From: VAZQ01 sp963816745 | GTDB taxonomy: Bacteria > Pseudomonadota > Alphaproteobacteria > Rhizobiales > Xanthobacteraceae | Direction: 5' to 3' | Assembly: GCA_963816745.1 (NCBI GenBank) | Contig: CAWFLQ010000001.1 | Location: 558,001 to 622,000 of the forward strand | DNA: 64,000 nt | Position numbers and translations under genes: made by a program | Shown: in pieces, positions 29,440 through 38,719 of the stretch | Layout: every line of letters starts with the position of its first letter | Numbering within the stretch: position 1 is the first letter of the stretch | The notes under the pieces: model-generated | What the model saw: only the letters and a program-made list of their open reading frames with translations | Databases searched by the model: none | Told to the model about the DNA's origin: nothing

Positions 29440-29994
29440 ATGACGATTGGGAAGCACGCGATCCGCATGGTCGTGTTCGCGGCGCTCGCGCTGCTCGCGG
29501 GCAATGCGCCGGGCCACGCGGGGAGCGCCGGCGAGATCAATGCCGGCGCCAGGGCAACGCTCGACCTGATGTATCGTCAGATACCGGGAAGCCGCGCGCT
29601 CGGCGCCAGAGCCGCCGGGATTCTGGTGTTTCCGACCATCGTCAAAGCCGGGATCGGAATCGGCGGCGAGTACGGCGAGGGCGCCCTGCGCATCGGCGGG
29701 AAGACCGTGGGCTACTACAATTCCGTCGCGGCGTCGGTCGGCCTTCAGTTCGGCGCGCAGGCGCGGTCGGTCGTCATCATGTTCATGACTCCCGATGCGA
29801 TGGCGAGCTTCCAGCGCGTCGACGGCTGGAAGGTCGGCGTCGACGGCTCGATTGCGATCATCACTGTCGGTGCCGGCGGCTCGGTCGATTCCAGCCGTGT
29901 CGCCAGCCCGGTCGTCGGGTTCATCTTCGACAACAAGGGGCTGATGTACAATTTGACGCTCGAGGGAGCCAAGATCAGCCGCATCTATCGCTGA
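29440..29994 (+). CDS. SYLF-domain (Ysc84-like) lipid-binding exported protein
   Basis: Intact 184-residue protein. A leader (IRMVVFAALALLAGNAPGHA) precedes a single SYLF domain: AAGILVFPTIVKAGIGIGGE, YYNSVAASVGLQFGAQARSV, VIMFMTPDAMASF and the closing DNKGLMYNLTLEGAKISRIY. Family members bind phosphoinositides or other anionic lipids; bacterial versions are periplasmic or outer-membrane associated and of unknown role. AGGAGG lies 6 bases before the ATG. It is a single-gene unit between the PQQ dehydrogenase and a REP element. Confidence 0.9.
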   Translation: MTIGKHAIRMVVFAALALLAGNAPGHAGSAGEINAGARATLDLMYRQIPGSRALGARAAGILVFPTIVKAGIGIGGEYGEGALRIGGKTVGYYNSVAASVGLQFGAQARSVVIMFMTPDAMASFQRVDGWKVGVDGSIAIITVGAGGSVDSSRVASPVVGFIFDNKGLMYNLTLEGAKISRIYR

Positions 29995-30004
29995 CCTTTT
30001 GCGC

Positions 30005-30034
30005 AAAAAAAGCCCCCGGGTTGATGCCCGGGGG
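30005..30034 (-). terminator. Rho-independent terminator for the iorAB transcript
   Basis: On the minus strand CCCCCGGG, a six-base loop and CCCGGGGG are followed by CT and a run of seven T. It lies 110 bases beyond the iorB stop, with a REP element between. On the plus strand the same hairpin follows the SYLF gene but has no T-run, so it would not be a standard terminator there. Confidence 0.75.
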
Positions 30035-30052
30035 ATGTCGAGACGGTTGCTT

Positions 30053-30134
30053 GTAGGTTGGGTCGAGCGCTTTGCGAGACCCAACGCTCCGGTCCGTGTC
30101 TGTTGGGTCTCGCGAAGGGCTCGACCCAACCTAC
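30053..30134. repeat. Inverted REP pair, GTAGGTTGGGTCGAGC type, copy 3
   Basis: An 82-base element of the same family as 22074 and 24562: GTAGGTTGGGTCGAGC, GCGAGACCCAAC, spacer, GTTGGGTCTCGCGAAG, CTCGACCCAACCTAC. It lies between the iorB stop and its terminator, so it would be transcribed into the 3' untranslated region. Confidence 0.88.
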
Positions 30135-30147
30135 GCCGAACGACAGA

Positions 30148-32346
30148 TCAGACGAGTTTCACGTTCTTCAGCGGCAGGCTGCGCACCGGCTTGCCGGTCG
30201 CGGCATGGATGGCGTTGAGCACGGCCGGCGCCACCACGCAGATCGTCGGCTCGCCGACGCCGCCCCAGAAATCATAGGTCGGCACCACGACCGTCTCGAC
30301 CTTCGGCATCTCGGCGAGCCGCATGAGCTCGTAGGTGTCGAAGTTGAGATCGACCATGCGCCCGTCCTTGACCTTGCACTCGCCGTAGAGCGTGGCGGAA
30401 AGCCCGTAAGCCACGGAGCCTTCGACCTGCGCGGCGATCTGGTCGGGGTTGACCGCATGGCCGCAGTCGAGCGCCAGCACCATGCGATGGACCTTGAGCT
30501 TCCCTTGCGGGCTCACCGACACCTCGGCGACGGCGGCGGAGTAGCTGCCGTAGCCCATGAACTGCGCGATGCCGCGGTGGACGCCCAGAGGCAGCGGCCT
30601 GCCCCAGTTGCCTTTCTCCGCGGCGGCGTTGAGCACCGCGAGGTGCTTGGGGTGCTTGCTCATCAGTGCGCGGCGGAATTCGAGCGGGTCCTTGCCGGCC
30701 GCCCTCGCCACCTCGTCGATGAAGCACTCCATGTAGATGCCGTTCTGATTGGTATTGACGCCACGCCACGGGCCGACCGGCACGTGGGTGTTGCGCATGG
30801 CGTATTCGACCAGCAGGTTCGGCACGGTGTAGCCGAGCTGCGCATCGCCCGGCTCCTCCCAGAAGCCCTGCAGCTGGCGGCGGTCCTTGCCGCCGACGAT
30901 GCCGCCGGGATTGAGCGTCGCGTTGATCGACTGTCCCGACACCCGGAGATGCAGCCCCGTGAGGTTGCCTGCCGCGTCGAGGCCGGCCGACATCTTGCAT
31001 TGCGAGATCGGGCGGAAGAAGTCGTGCGCCTGATCCTCCTCGCGGCTCCAGATCAGCTTGACCGGGATGCCCGGGAACTGCTTGGCGATCTCGGTGGCCT
31101 GGCGGGTGTAGTCCTGGGTGCCGCCGCGCCGGCCGAAGCCGCCGCCGAGGTCGAGGCGGTAAGCCTCGCACTGGGCGAGCGGAACGCCCGACACCTCCGA
31201 CAGCGCCGCGAGCGTAGCCTCGATGTTCTGGCTCGCCGTCCAGACCTCGGCCTTGTCGGGCGACAGTTTCACCGTGGCGTTCATGGGCTCCATGCACGCA
31301 TGCGAGAGGAAGGGCGTGCTGTACACCGCCTCGACCTTTTTCGCGGCGTCCGCGATCGCCTTGAGCGCGTCCCCGTTCCTGCGCTCGCCGTTGGTCTCGG
31401 TCGCGGTCAGCCCCTCCTTGAGATGCGCGGCGATGGTGGCGTCCGAAGCCGACGCGCCGGCACCCTCGTCCCAGACGATGGGAAGCGCGTCGAGCGCGGA
31501 CTTCGCCCGCCACCAGGTATCGGCGACCACGGCGACGGCGGTGTCCTTGACCTTCACCACCTTGCGGACGCCGGGCATGCCCGCGATCTTCGCCTCGTCG
31601 TAGCTCTTCACCTTGCCGCCGAACACCGGGCAATCCTTGATCGCGGCGCACAGCATGCCCGGGAGCTTGACGTCGATGGCGTAGACCTTGCTGCCGTTGA
31701 GCTTGTCGGCGGTGTCGAGCCGCTTGAGCGGCTTGCCCGCCACCTTCCAGGCCTTGGGATCCCGGAGCTTGATGCCCTTGGGATCCGGCGGCTCGAGCTT
31801 GGCGGCGGCCGCGGCGACCTTGCCGTAGCTGGTCGAACGGTTGGAGGCGGCGTGGGTGATGACGCCGTTCGCCACGGCGAGCTCGCCGACCGGCACTTTC
31901 CATTCGTCGGCCGCGGCCTGCAGCAGCATCATGCGCGCGGCGGCGCCGCCGCGGCGGACGTAGTCCTGCGAGGTGCGGATGCCGCGGCTGCCGCCGGTCG
32001 ACATGTCGCCCCAGATGCGCTTGCGGGCTAGGCTGACGCCGGGCGCGATCTGCTCCAGCGTCACCTTGCTCCAGTCGCATTCGAGCTCTTCGGCGACGAG
32101 CTGGGCGAGGCCGGTATGCGTGCCCTGGCCCATCTCCGAGCGCACGACGCGGATCACGCAGGTGTCGTCGGGTTTGATGGCGACCCAGATATTGACCTCG
32201 GTGGCCGCATTGCCCTGCGCGAGCGCCGGGCCGGCGGCGAATGGCGCGTTGAATCCGAGCGCGAACCCGCTGCCGGCGGCGGCGGAGCCGACGATGAATG
32301 TGCGGCGGGACAGCTTTGCGGCTTTGCCGCGGGTGATCGTTTTCAT
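30148..32346 (-). CDS. iorB: Isoquinoline 1-oxidoreductase-type molybdenum subunit
   Basis: Intact 732-residue molybdopterin-binding subunit of the xanthine dehydrogenase family (IorB group). It has a twin-arginine leader (LSRRTFIVGSAAAGSGFALG), so the complex is probably exported folded to the periplasm. Molybdopterin contacts include MGQGTHTGLAQLVAEELECD, LGGGFGRRGGTQDYTRQATE and YTVPNLLVEYAMRNTHVPVG; GVGEPTICVVAPA holds the active-site Glu. It would hydroxylate an N-heterocycle or oxidise an aldehyde using water, with electrons passing to the 2Fe-2S subunit. GGGAGG lies 6 bases before the ATG. It follows iorA by 11 bases. Confidence 0.93.
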   Translation of the reverse strand: MKTITRGKAAKLSRRTFIVGSAAAGSGFALGFNAPFAAGPALAQGNAATEVNIWVAIKPDDTCVIRVVRSEMGQGTHTGLAQLVAEELECDWSKVTLEQIAPGVSLARKRIWGDMSTGGSRGIRTSQDYVRRGGAAARMMLLQAAADEWKVPVGELAVANGVITHAASNRSTSYGKVAAAAAKLEPPDPKGIKLRDPKAWKVAGKPLKRLDTADKLNGSKVYAIDVKLPGMLCAAIKDCPVFGGKVKSYDEAKIAGMPGVRKVVKVKDTAVAVVADTWWRAKSALDALPIVWDEGAGASASDATIAAHLKEGLTATETNGERRNGDALKAIADAAKKVEAVYSTPFLSHACMEPMNATVKLSPDKAEVWTASQNIEATLAALSEVSGVPLAQCEAYRLDLGGGFGRRGGTQDYTRQATEIAKQFPGIPVKLIWSREEDQAHDFFRPISQCKMSAGLDAAGNLTGLHLRVSGQSINATLNPGGIVGGKDRRQLQGFWEEPGDAQLGYTVPNLLVEYAMRNTHVPVGPWRGVNTNQNGIYMECFIDEVARAAGKDPLEFRRALMSKHPKHLAVLNAAAEKGNWGRPLPLGVHRGIAQFMGYGSYSAAVAEVSVSPQGKLKVHRMVLALDCGHAVNPDQIAAQVEGSVAYGLSATLYGECKVKDGRMVDLNFDTYELMRLAEMPKVETVVVPTYDFWGGVGEPTICVVAPAVLNAIHAATGKPVRSLPLKNVKLV

Positions 32347-32357
32347 GGCAAGCCTCC

Positions 32358-32819
32358 CTACGTCCTGGACGTGTCGTTGGCGGCCATGTGCACGGCCGTC
32401 CGGATGCGCTGGTAGGTGCCGCAGCGACAGATATTGGTCATCGCTTCGTCGATGTCCTTGTCGGTCGGCTTCGGCGTCTTCGCGAGCAGCGCCGCCGCGG
32501 CCATGATCTGGCCGGACTGGCAGTAGCCGCATTGCGGCACGTCGACCGTGGCCCAGGCCTTCTGCACGGGATGCGAGCTGGTGGCGGACAGGCCCTCGAT
32601 GGTGACGATCTTGTCGTTCTCCCTCACGTCTCCGACGCGGATGGCGCAGGAGCGCTGCACTGTGCCGTCGATGTGCACGGAGCAGGCCCCGCATTGCGCG
32701 ACCCCGCATCCGTATTTCGTGCCGGTGAGGCCGATCTGCTCGCGGATGACCCACAAGAGCGGGGTATCCGGCTCGACCGCCACGTCGTGAACTCTGCCGT
32801 TGATGTTGAGCTTTGCCAT
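32358..32819 (-). CDS. iorA: Isoquinoline 1-oxidoreductase-type 2Fe-2S subunit
   Basis: Intact 153-residue iron-sulfur subunit. The N-terminal plant-ferredoxin-type cluster is held by GCGVAQCGACSVHIDG and a later Cys (QRSCAIRVGD); the C-terminal four-helix cluster by VPQCGYCQSGQIMAAAALL and NICRCGTYQRIRTAV. Both [2Fe-2S] sites are complete. It pairs with IorB just downstream and has no leader of its own, so it would be carried across the membrane with IorB. It stands first in the two-gene operon. The 181-base gap upstream to the divergent hydrolase should carry its promoter. Confidence 0.94.
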   Translation of the reverse strand: MAKLNINGRVHDVAVEPDTPLLWVIREQIGLTGTKYGCGVAQCGACSVHIDGTVQRSCAIRVGDVRENDKIVTIEGLSATSSHPVQKAWATVDVPQCGYCQSGQIMAAAALLAKTPKPTDKDIDEAMTNICRCGTYQRIRTAVHMAANDTSRT

Positions 32820-33000
32820 GAGCTTCCTCGTGCGAGTTGCGTTCGGCGCAAGTCTTGCTGTTTTGCGGGCGCCGGGCGGAACAACTTGGAGCGACTATGA
32901 AAATATCTCCCAGGCCATTGTGAAGCATAGCGCATTTTCCGCGGCCTTGCCTATGCCGGTTTCCGGCATGCTACAGATGCGACCCCATCAGGGAATAAAA

Positions 33001-33815
33001 ATGCGATCAGCGGCGGCAACACCGGCACGAGAGATCGTTCAACACGGCGACGTGCGGATCGAGGTTCTGTCACAAGGTGACGGGCCTCTCGTCGTGTTGC
33101 TTCCCTCGCTCGGCCGCGGCGCCGAAGACTTCGATCCAATCGCGGAACGGCTTGGCGGAAGCGGGATTTCGCGTGCTGCGGCCGCAGCCGCGCGGCATCG
33201 GCGCCAGCGTTGGGCCGCTGACCGGGATCGACATGCACGACTACGCTGCGGACGTGGCCGCCGTGATCGAGCACGCGGGCGACGGACCGGCCTTCGTCGT
33301 CGGCCACGCCTTCGGCAACCGCGTTGCGCGCATGCTGGCGACCGACCGTCCGGAGCTCGTTGCCGCTGTCGCGCTCGTCGCCGCGAATATCGGCAAGGCG
33401 CCGAGCCCTCCCGATGTCCGCGCCGCCATCCGCGACAGCGCCGACGCTTCGCTGCCGGAGCGAGCAGCGTCTCGCGGCGCTGCGTTATGCTTTCTTCGCG
33501 CCCGGCAATGATCCCAGCGCCTGGCTCGACGGCTGGCATCCGGACGTGCTGGCGGCGCAGCGCATCGCCGGCGACCGCACCTCGCGGGAAGAGGATTTCG
33601 CCGGCGGACAGGCGCCGATCCTCTACCTGCAACCTGGTCACGACCCGCTGGCGCATGTCGAGGATGCCGAGGCGTACAAGGCGCAGTTCGGCGCGCGCGT
33701 GACCATCGTGGTGATCGCGCATGCGAGCCACGCTGTGATCGCCGAGCAACCCGACGCCGTCAGCGATGCACTGATCGAATATGCACGGAAGCTATGGCCG
33801 AGCGCCGCGGAATGA
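33001..33815 (+). CDS. Alpha/beta hydrolase-fold protein with Ala in the nucleophile elbow (frameshifted)
   Basis: Alpha/beta-hydrolase of about 270 residues. The start at 33001 has AGGGA six bases upstream. Strand and loop features are VVLLPSLGRGAEDFDPIAER, LRPQPRGIGASVGPLTG and the elbow FVVGHAFGNRVARM, in which Ala replaces the nucleophile Ser/Cys/Asp. The acid (LQPGHDPL) and a C-terminal His (VIAHASHAVIAEQ) remain. Frames shift near 33170 and 33460; the elbow itself lies well inside a clean stretch, so the Ala is not an effect of the shifts. It may be a non-hydrolytic member of the fold. It stands alone between iorAB and a repeat. Confidence 0.75.
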
Positions 33816-33840
33816 TGCGCAACGGCACCAATGTCTAACC

Positions 33841-33982
33841 CGTCATCCTGAGGCGCCCGCGCTCTTGCGCGGGCCTCGAAGGATGAACGGCCCCCGCCGC
33901 TGCCGTCTGCTCCCCGTGTGGCCACATACGGGCCGTCGCCCTTCGAGGCTCGCCCAAGAGGGCGAGCACCTCAGGGTGACGG
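33841..33982. repeat. Palindromic repeat pair, CGTCATCCTGAGG type
   Basis: A 142-base element starting CGTCATCCTGAGGCGCCCGC with GCTCTTGCGCGGGCCTCGAAGG, and ending with CCTTCGAGGCTCGCCCAAGAG and GGCGAGCACCTCAGGGTGACG. The outer arms are complementary and each inner half forms a hairpin. This type (TGAGG-x-GCCTCGAAGGATG) is widespread between Rhizobiales genes. It fills the 185-base gap between convergent genes. Confidence 0.8.
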
Positions 33983-34000
33983 TGCGAAAGTCGTTGCGGG

Positions 34001-34732
34001 TCACTTCCGCGCACCGGCGTTGACTCCATCCGCGCAATGCCGGCACTTCCAGCGCCGCACCAGATAGTTGAACACGTTGGTGTGCAGGTCCGTGCGATTG
34101 GCGCGCCGGCTCTTCTTCTGCAAATCTTCGCCGTCGGCGAATAGCTTGGGGCCGCCGGCGGCCTCGGCCAGGAGTTGCACGCGGCAGGCGCGCTCGAGCT
34201 TCAACGCCAGCCACACCGCCTCCTCGATGCTGCGGCCGGCGGTGACGATGCCGTGGTTGCGGAGAATCAGCGCCTGGTGCTCGCCGAGGCAGCGCGCGAC
34301 CGCCTTGCCGCGCGCAGGGTCGATGATGAGGTCGGTCGTCTCCGAGAACACCGGCACGCCCGCGCGGAAGATCGAGCCGTCGTTGCCGACCGGCAGCAGC
34401 GGCCGCCCGAGCGAGGAGAACGCCACCGCATGGGCGGGATGGGTGTGAACGACCGCCACGATGTCGGGCCGCACGCGCAGGATCTCGGAATGGATGAAGA
34501 CTTCGTTGTGGCGCGGCATGGTGCCGCCGACCCGCTCGCCCTCGGCATCGACGGTGATGATATTGTCCGGCGTCATCTCCTCGAGGCCGATGCCCGCCGG
34601 CTTCATCAGGAAGCGCCCATCGCCGCCGGGCAGGCGGGCGGTGACGTGTCCTGCGACATAGTCGCCCTGGTCCTCGCTGACGAGCACGCGCCCCGCATCG
34701 ACGAGCTTTTCCCGCAAGGCATCTTCGGCCAA
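34001..34732 (-). CDS. Class II aldolase/adducin-family protein
   Basis: Intact 243-residue zinc aldolase or decarboxylase of the L-fuculose-phosphate aldolase family. The zinc site is seen in VVHTHPAHAVAFSSLGR with a further His in LRNHGIVTAGRSIEEAVWLA; HNEVFIHSEILRVRPDIVAV is the usual block before it. A C-terminal CRHC may bind metal. The start is a TTG at 34732, with GGGAGGG four bases upstream; no ATG lies suitably near. Substrate unknown: candidates are sugar phosphates or four-carbon acid phosphates such as those made by PdxA2-type enzymes. Divergent from the small membrane protein gene. Confidence 0.85.
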   Translation of the reverse strand: MAEDALREKLVDAGRVLVSEDQGDYVAGHVTARLPGGDGRFLMKPAGIGLEEMTPDNIITVDAEGERVGGTMPRHNEVFIHSEILRVRPDIVAVVHTHPAHAVAFSSLGRPLLPVGNDGSIFRAGVPVFSETTDLIIDPARGKAVARCLGEHQALILRNHGIVTAGRSIEEAVWLALKLERACRVQLLAEAAGGPKLFADGEDLQKKSRRANRTDLHTNVFNYLVRRWKCRHCADGVNAGARK

Positions 34733-34801
34733 GGTTCCCTCCCGTTGTGGCTCTCTCCCGCCATGCCTACATACCACCCCTGACACCACCGCGAGGCGGT
34801 C

Positions 34802-35095
34802 ATGGACCAGCGACCCACGCGACCCGAGCAGCCACGCTCCGAGCCGGAGATCATCCCGCCCGGTGACGCCGACGTGCGGGCGCGCTGGTCGTTCGATGGG
34901 CGCGGCACCCATCGCGTCTATGTCGCGCGGATCGGCCCGTTCGGTTTCGTCCTGCTGGGATTCGTGATCGCGACGCTGATAGGGCTGGTGCTGCTGTTCC
35001 TGCTCGGCGCCTTCGTGATCCTCATTCCGCTCGCCGGCCTGCTCCTGGCCGTGGCGGTCGTCACCAGCTTCCTGCGCGGATCGTTTCGGCGCTAA
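34802..35095 (+). CDS. Small membrane protein of unknown function
   Basis: Intact 97-residue protein. The first 40 residues are polar and Pro/Arg/Glu-rich (MDQRPTRPEQPRSEPEIIPP), then RVYVARIGPFGFVLLGFVIA leads into two closely spaced hydrophobic segments at about residues 47-67 and 68-88, and it ends in a short basic tail (FLRGSFRR). This suggests a hairpin in the inner membrane with a cytoplasmic N-terminus. GAGG lies upstream of the ATG. Function unknown. Confidence 0.7.
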   Translation: MDQRPTRPEQPRSEPEIIPPGDADVRARWSFDGRGTHRVYVARIGPFGFVLLGFVIATLIGLVLLFLLGAFVILIPLAGLLLAVAVVTSFLRGSFRR

Positions 35096-35121
35096 CCGCC
35101 GAAATTATTTACAGCCGGCGG

Positions 35122-35291
35122 GTAGGGTGGGCAAAGGCGCGAGACCGCATTCGCCTCTTGCCAACCAAAGACTGCAGCGCCGTGCCCACGCGTCCATGGA
35201 CTGTCTGCGATGCTTTTCCACGCGTGGGCACGGCGCTGCACCATTCGTGCGGCGAGGCCTGAGCTCTTGTCCGCGCCTTTGCCCACCCTAC
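35122..35291. repeat. Nested inverted REP pair, GTAGGGTGGGC type, copy 2
   Basis: A 170-base element with a perfect 20-base terminal inverted repeat (GTAGGGTGGGCAAAGGCGCG) and an inner perfect pair GCAGCGCCGTGCCCACGCGT / its complement. Same design as 11785-11945 but with different inner sequence. It fills most of the 315-base gap 35096-35410; the rest holds the likely terminator at 35318-35348 and no gene. Confidence 0.87.
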
Positions 35292-35317
35292 GAATCTGTG
35301 CCAACCCCAAAATTATT

Positions 35318-35348
35318 GACGGGCCGGCACCCGAGGTGTCGGCCCGTC
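35318..35348 (-). terminator. Likely terminator downstream of the ECF sigma factor
   Basis: On the minus strand GACGGGCCGACAC, a short loop and GTGCCGGCCCGTC form a strong hairpin followed by AATAATTTTGGGG. The T-tract is short and interrupted. The hairpin lies 62 bases beyond the sigma factor stop. Confidence 0.5.
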
Positions 35349-35410
35349 GAGCCTTAATTCATGGACATTAAACGAAGGGCGATCGTCCGCAGGGGAGGGC
35401 GGCGCCGCGA

Positions 35411-36021
35411 TCAGAGTGCGCTCACTCCAGACTGCTTCAGGAGGTCGGCCATCTTGCTCCGCGCATAGAACATGCGGGTCTTCACGGTGGCGGCCGGCAC
35501 CCCGACGATCTTGGCGACCTCTTCCACCGACTTCTCGTGGTAGTACACGAGGTCGATGACTTCGCGGTGCGCCGGGGAGAGCTGCCGTCAGGCACTTCTG
35601 CACCATGGTGTTGCGGTCCTTGGTGTTGACCACGGTCTCCGGATTGTCGGCGGTGTCCTCGATGGTCGCGGCCATCTTGTCGTCCAGGTGCTCGTCGGTG
35701 CGGCGACGCAGCGCGGAGAGCGCCTTGTAGCGGGCGATCGCGAGCAGCCAGGTGGAGACCTGCGACTTCGACTCGAAGCCCTCGGCCTGCCGCCACACGT
35801 CGAGGAACACCTCGCTCACGAGGTCCTCGGCCAGCGACTGGTTGCCGGTCAGGCGGACGATGAAGCGGATACACCCGCACGTTGTGACGGGCGTAGAGCA
35901 CCTGCATGGCGCGCTTGTCGCCGTCGGCGATGAGACCGATCAGTGCCTCGTCCGAAGTCTCCTGGACGGGTGCCCTGAAGTGCGGCGACGCAACGTCGCG
36001 CAGTGCATATCCGGTTTGCAT
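35411..36021 (-). CDS. ECF-family RNA polymerase sigma factor (frameshifted)
   Basis: Group IV sigma factor of about 202 residues. Region 2 is seen in LIADGDKRAMQVLYARHNVR then LAEDLVSEVFLDVWRQAEGF and STWLLAIARYKALSALRRR; region 4 in LSPAHREVIDLVYYHEKSVE and VPAATVKTRMFYARSKMADL. Frames shift near 35868 and 35584. AGGGG precedes the ATG at 36021. No anti-sigma gene is adjacent. It follows the four-gene signalling operon in the same direction across a 180-base gap (36022-36201) that should carry its promoter; no clear consensus is seen there. Confidence 0.87.
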
Positions 36022-36201
36022 GACGATCCCCTGTTAGTAAGCCCTTAAGGGAATGATTAACAAACCCCTGTTGCTTGAATGTTACGTGGGGCAGGAAAAA
36101 TGGTTTCGTGGCGGGGTCCAATTATTTCTTGGGTGATGCGCCGACGACACAAAAGGTAGCATGGTAGGGGGAATTGTTTCGTCCCGTGCGGCAATATTGC
36201 A

Positions 36202-36957
36202 TCAGTCCAGCGCGGATGTTTCGCCGGTCGGGGAGAACAGATAGCCGCCGCCGCGGACGGTCCGGATGACCGACGGGTGGGCGGGATCGGGCTCGATCTT
36301 GCGGCGAATCCGCATGATCCGCAGGTCGATGGCCCGGTCGAAGGCCTCGGCGTCGCGGGCATTGGCCAGTTCCAGCAAGCGGTCGCGCGACAGCACCCGC
36401 TTGGGATTGGCGGCGAACACCTTCAGCAGGCCGTATTCCGAGGCGGTGAGCGGGTGCTCGTTGCCCTCGTCGTCGCGCAGCGCCTGGGCGTCGTGGTCGA
36501 GCCACTTGGTGCCGAAGCGCACCCGGCTACGGTCCGGCGCCGGTTGCGGGGTCGCCGCGGGCGCCGCGGCTGCCGGCTGCTGGCTGCCGGCGCTCCGCCG
36601 CAGCACCGAGCGGATGCGCGCCAGAAGCTCGCGCAGCTCGCATGGCTTGGCCAGATAGTCGTCGGCGCCGAGCTCGAGGCCGACCACCCGGTCGATCGCG
36701 CTCGCGGTCGCGGTCAGCATGATGATCGGCACGCTGGTGCGCTGCTTGAGATCGCGGATGATCGAGAGCCCGTCCTCCTCCGGCATGTTGAGATCGAGGA
36801 CGATCAGGTCCGGCATCTGCTCGGCGATGGACTTGCGCAGGCTGGCGCCGCCGTCGCACAGGCTGACGCTGAAGCCGTGCATGCGCAGATAGTCGCCGAC
36901 CATCTCGCGCGCCGGCTGCTCGTCGTCGACGACGATGATGTGTTGCGCGACGCTCAT
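36202..36957 (-). CDS. OmpR-family response regulator
   Basis: Intact 251-residue two-component regulator. The receiver domain (residues 1-120) has the acidic pair in HIIVVDDEQPAREMV, the phosphoacceptor Asp in DLIVLDLNMPEEDGL, MLTATA for the Thr switch and DDYLAKPCELRELLARI with the conserved Lys. A Pro/Ala-rich linker (residues about 125-142) leads to a winged-helix DNA-binding domain (LTASEYGLLKVFAANPKRVL, then RAIDLRIMRIRRKIEPDP and IRTVRGGGYLF). It is last in the operon behind two histidine kinase genes, 23 bases after the stop of the hybrid kinase. Confidence 0.95.
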   Translation of the reverse strand: MSVAQHIIVVDDEQPAREMVGDYLRMHGFSVSLCDGGASLRKSIAEQMPDLIVLDLNMPEEDGLSIIRDLKQRTSVPIIMLTATASAIDRVVGLELGADDYLAKPCELRELLARIRSVLRRSAGSQQPAAAAPAATPQPAPDRSRVRFGTKWLDHDAQALRDDEGNEHPLTASEYGLLKVFAANPKRVLSRDRLLELANARDAEAFDRAIDLRIMRIRRKIEPDPAHPSVIRTVRGGGYLFSPTGETSALD

Positions 36958-36980
36958 CTTAGTGGCTCATCTCAACCGTT

Positions 36981-38719
36981 TCACGTCACCGGCAACGTCA
37001 TCTTGAAGGTCGCGCCCTGTCCGGGCCCCGCGCTTTCGACCGCGATCCGCCCGCCGTGCAGATCGACGATGCGCTTGACGATCGACAGGCCGAGCCCGGT
37101 CGAGGTTTCGCCCGCGGTCGGCTTGGCCGATAGCCGCTGGAAGCGCCCGAACAGCCGCGAAATGTCTTCCGGCGAAAGGCCCGCCCCTTGGTCCTTGACC
37201 TGGACCATTATACCGCCGTCCGTCCTGCGCCACCAAGAGGTCGATGGCGCCGCCGATCGGGCTGTACTTGACGGCGTTGCTGACCAGGTTGTCGATCGCC
37301 TCGCGGATGCGGTCGGCATCGCACATCGCGGAGTGGTCGGGCGGAGCGGCGACGGTGATGGTCTGTTCCTTCCGGGCGGCGAGCGGCCGGTTCGCCTCCG
37401 CGACCTCCTGCACCAGGACCGCGAGGTCGACCGGCTCGCGCCGGATGGTGATGTCGAGCGCGTCGGCCATGGCGTCGGACACGAGATCGTCGACCATCTC
37501 GGTGAGCCGGTTGGCGGCGTCGCGGATATAGGCGATCTGCGCTGCGCACGGCTTCGTCGAGCGCGCCGGCCGTGGCGATCATCTCCTTCAGGATTTCGGT
37601 GCGGCCGAGGATCACGCCCAGCGGGTTCTTCAGGTCGTGCGCGACGGTGCCGAGGATCTCGCTCTTGAAGGCGTTGGCCTGCCGCAGCCGCGCCCATTGC
37701 GCCGCGAGCCGGCGATTGGCGGCGGTCAGGTCCTGCGTGCGCTCGGACGACGCGCTCCTCGAGGCGCGAATTCGCGCGCTGCAACTGCTCGTAGAGGATG
37801 ACGTTGTCGAAGGCGATCGACAGCCGGCTGCAGAAGATCTCGACCAGCGCGCGGTCGGTCTCGGAGAGATGCCGCGCCGCCTCGAGCACGACGACGACCT
37901 CGCGGCCGCTCAGCGGTCTGGATGTAGAGCACCGAGCGCCGCGGCGAGAATTCGTGATGGCGGCGGGTGAAGGCCTCCTCGACCAGTTGCCGCAGGTCGA
38001 CCTCGATCATCTGCGAGACGTCGGTGCCGATGAAGCGGCTGTAGCAGCCGGAGCCCGCCAGCACGGAGAAGGTCTCGTGCGCGTTCTGCGCTTCGCGCAG
38101 CACCAGGATGCCGGCGCAATCGACGTTGAGCAGCGAGGCGATCTGGGTGAGCACGCCCTCGGCCAGCCGCTGCATCGACTTGAAATCGAACAGGGTCGAG
38201 GCCGCCTCGATGATGATCTCGAGCCCGCGGCGGGTCTCGACCATGCGCTGGAGCTGCTGATAGCTGCGCAGCGCCGCGGTCAGCGAGGTGAACAGCTTGT
38301 CGGCGGTCAGCTCGGTCTTGGCCTTGTAGTCGTTGATGTCGTAGTCGACGATGACGCGCCGCTCCGGCGCCTGGCCCGGCTGGCCGGTGCGCAGGATGAT
38401 GCGCACCGTCTCGTTCTTGAGGTCGTTGCGGATGAACTCGACCAGATCGAGCCCGGCGGTGTCGCTCTCCATGATGACGTCGAGCAGCACCACCGCGACG
38501 TCGGGATTGTCGCGCATGAGCTCGCGGCCCTCGGCGGCCGAATAGGCCGACAGGATCTCGAGGCCCTGGCCGTTCAGGCGGTAGTCGTGGAGCGCGAACC
38601 GCGTGCCGTCGTGCACCGCCGGCTCGTCGTCGATCACCGCGACCTTCCAGCGCGGACCGACCTCCGCCGGCTTCCTCGCCGGGATCGTCGATCAGGTGGA
38701 CGATGTCGTCTTCAGCCAT
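36981..38719 (-). CDS. Hybrid sensor kinase: receiver - DUF3369 - histidine kinase (frameshifted)
   Basis: About 578 residues, cytoplasmic, no membrane segment. An N-terminal receiver domain (KVAVIDDEPAVHDGTRFALH, phospho-Asp in VVLLDVIMES, Lys in INDYKAKTELTADKLFTSL) runs into a DUF3369 domain (RGLEIIIEAASTLFDFKSMQ, then LTQIASLLNVDCAGILVLRE), a coiled segment, and a kinase core with the H-box EILGTVAHDLKNPLGVILGR and the ATPase motifs EAIDNLVSNAVKYSPIGGAI, QGAGLSPEDI and TSTGLGLSIVKRIVDLHGGR. At least five frame shifts lie across it. Its ATG at 38719 overlaps the stop of the membrane kinase by 8 bases. The receiver could take phosphate from that kinase. Confidence 0.87.

Noticed and set aside
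30058..32031. Long plus-strand open frame opposite iorB
   Set aside because: It is a shadow of a conserved minus-strand gene, with His/Arg/Ala-rich translation and no family motif. Similar antisense frames occur opposite many genes here.
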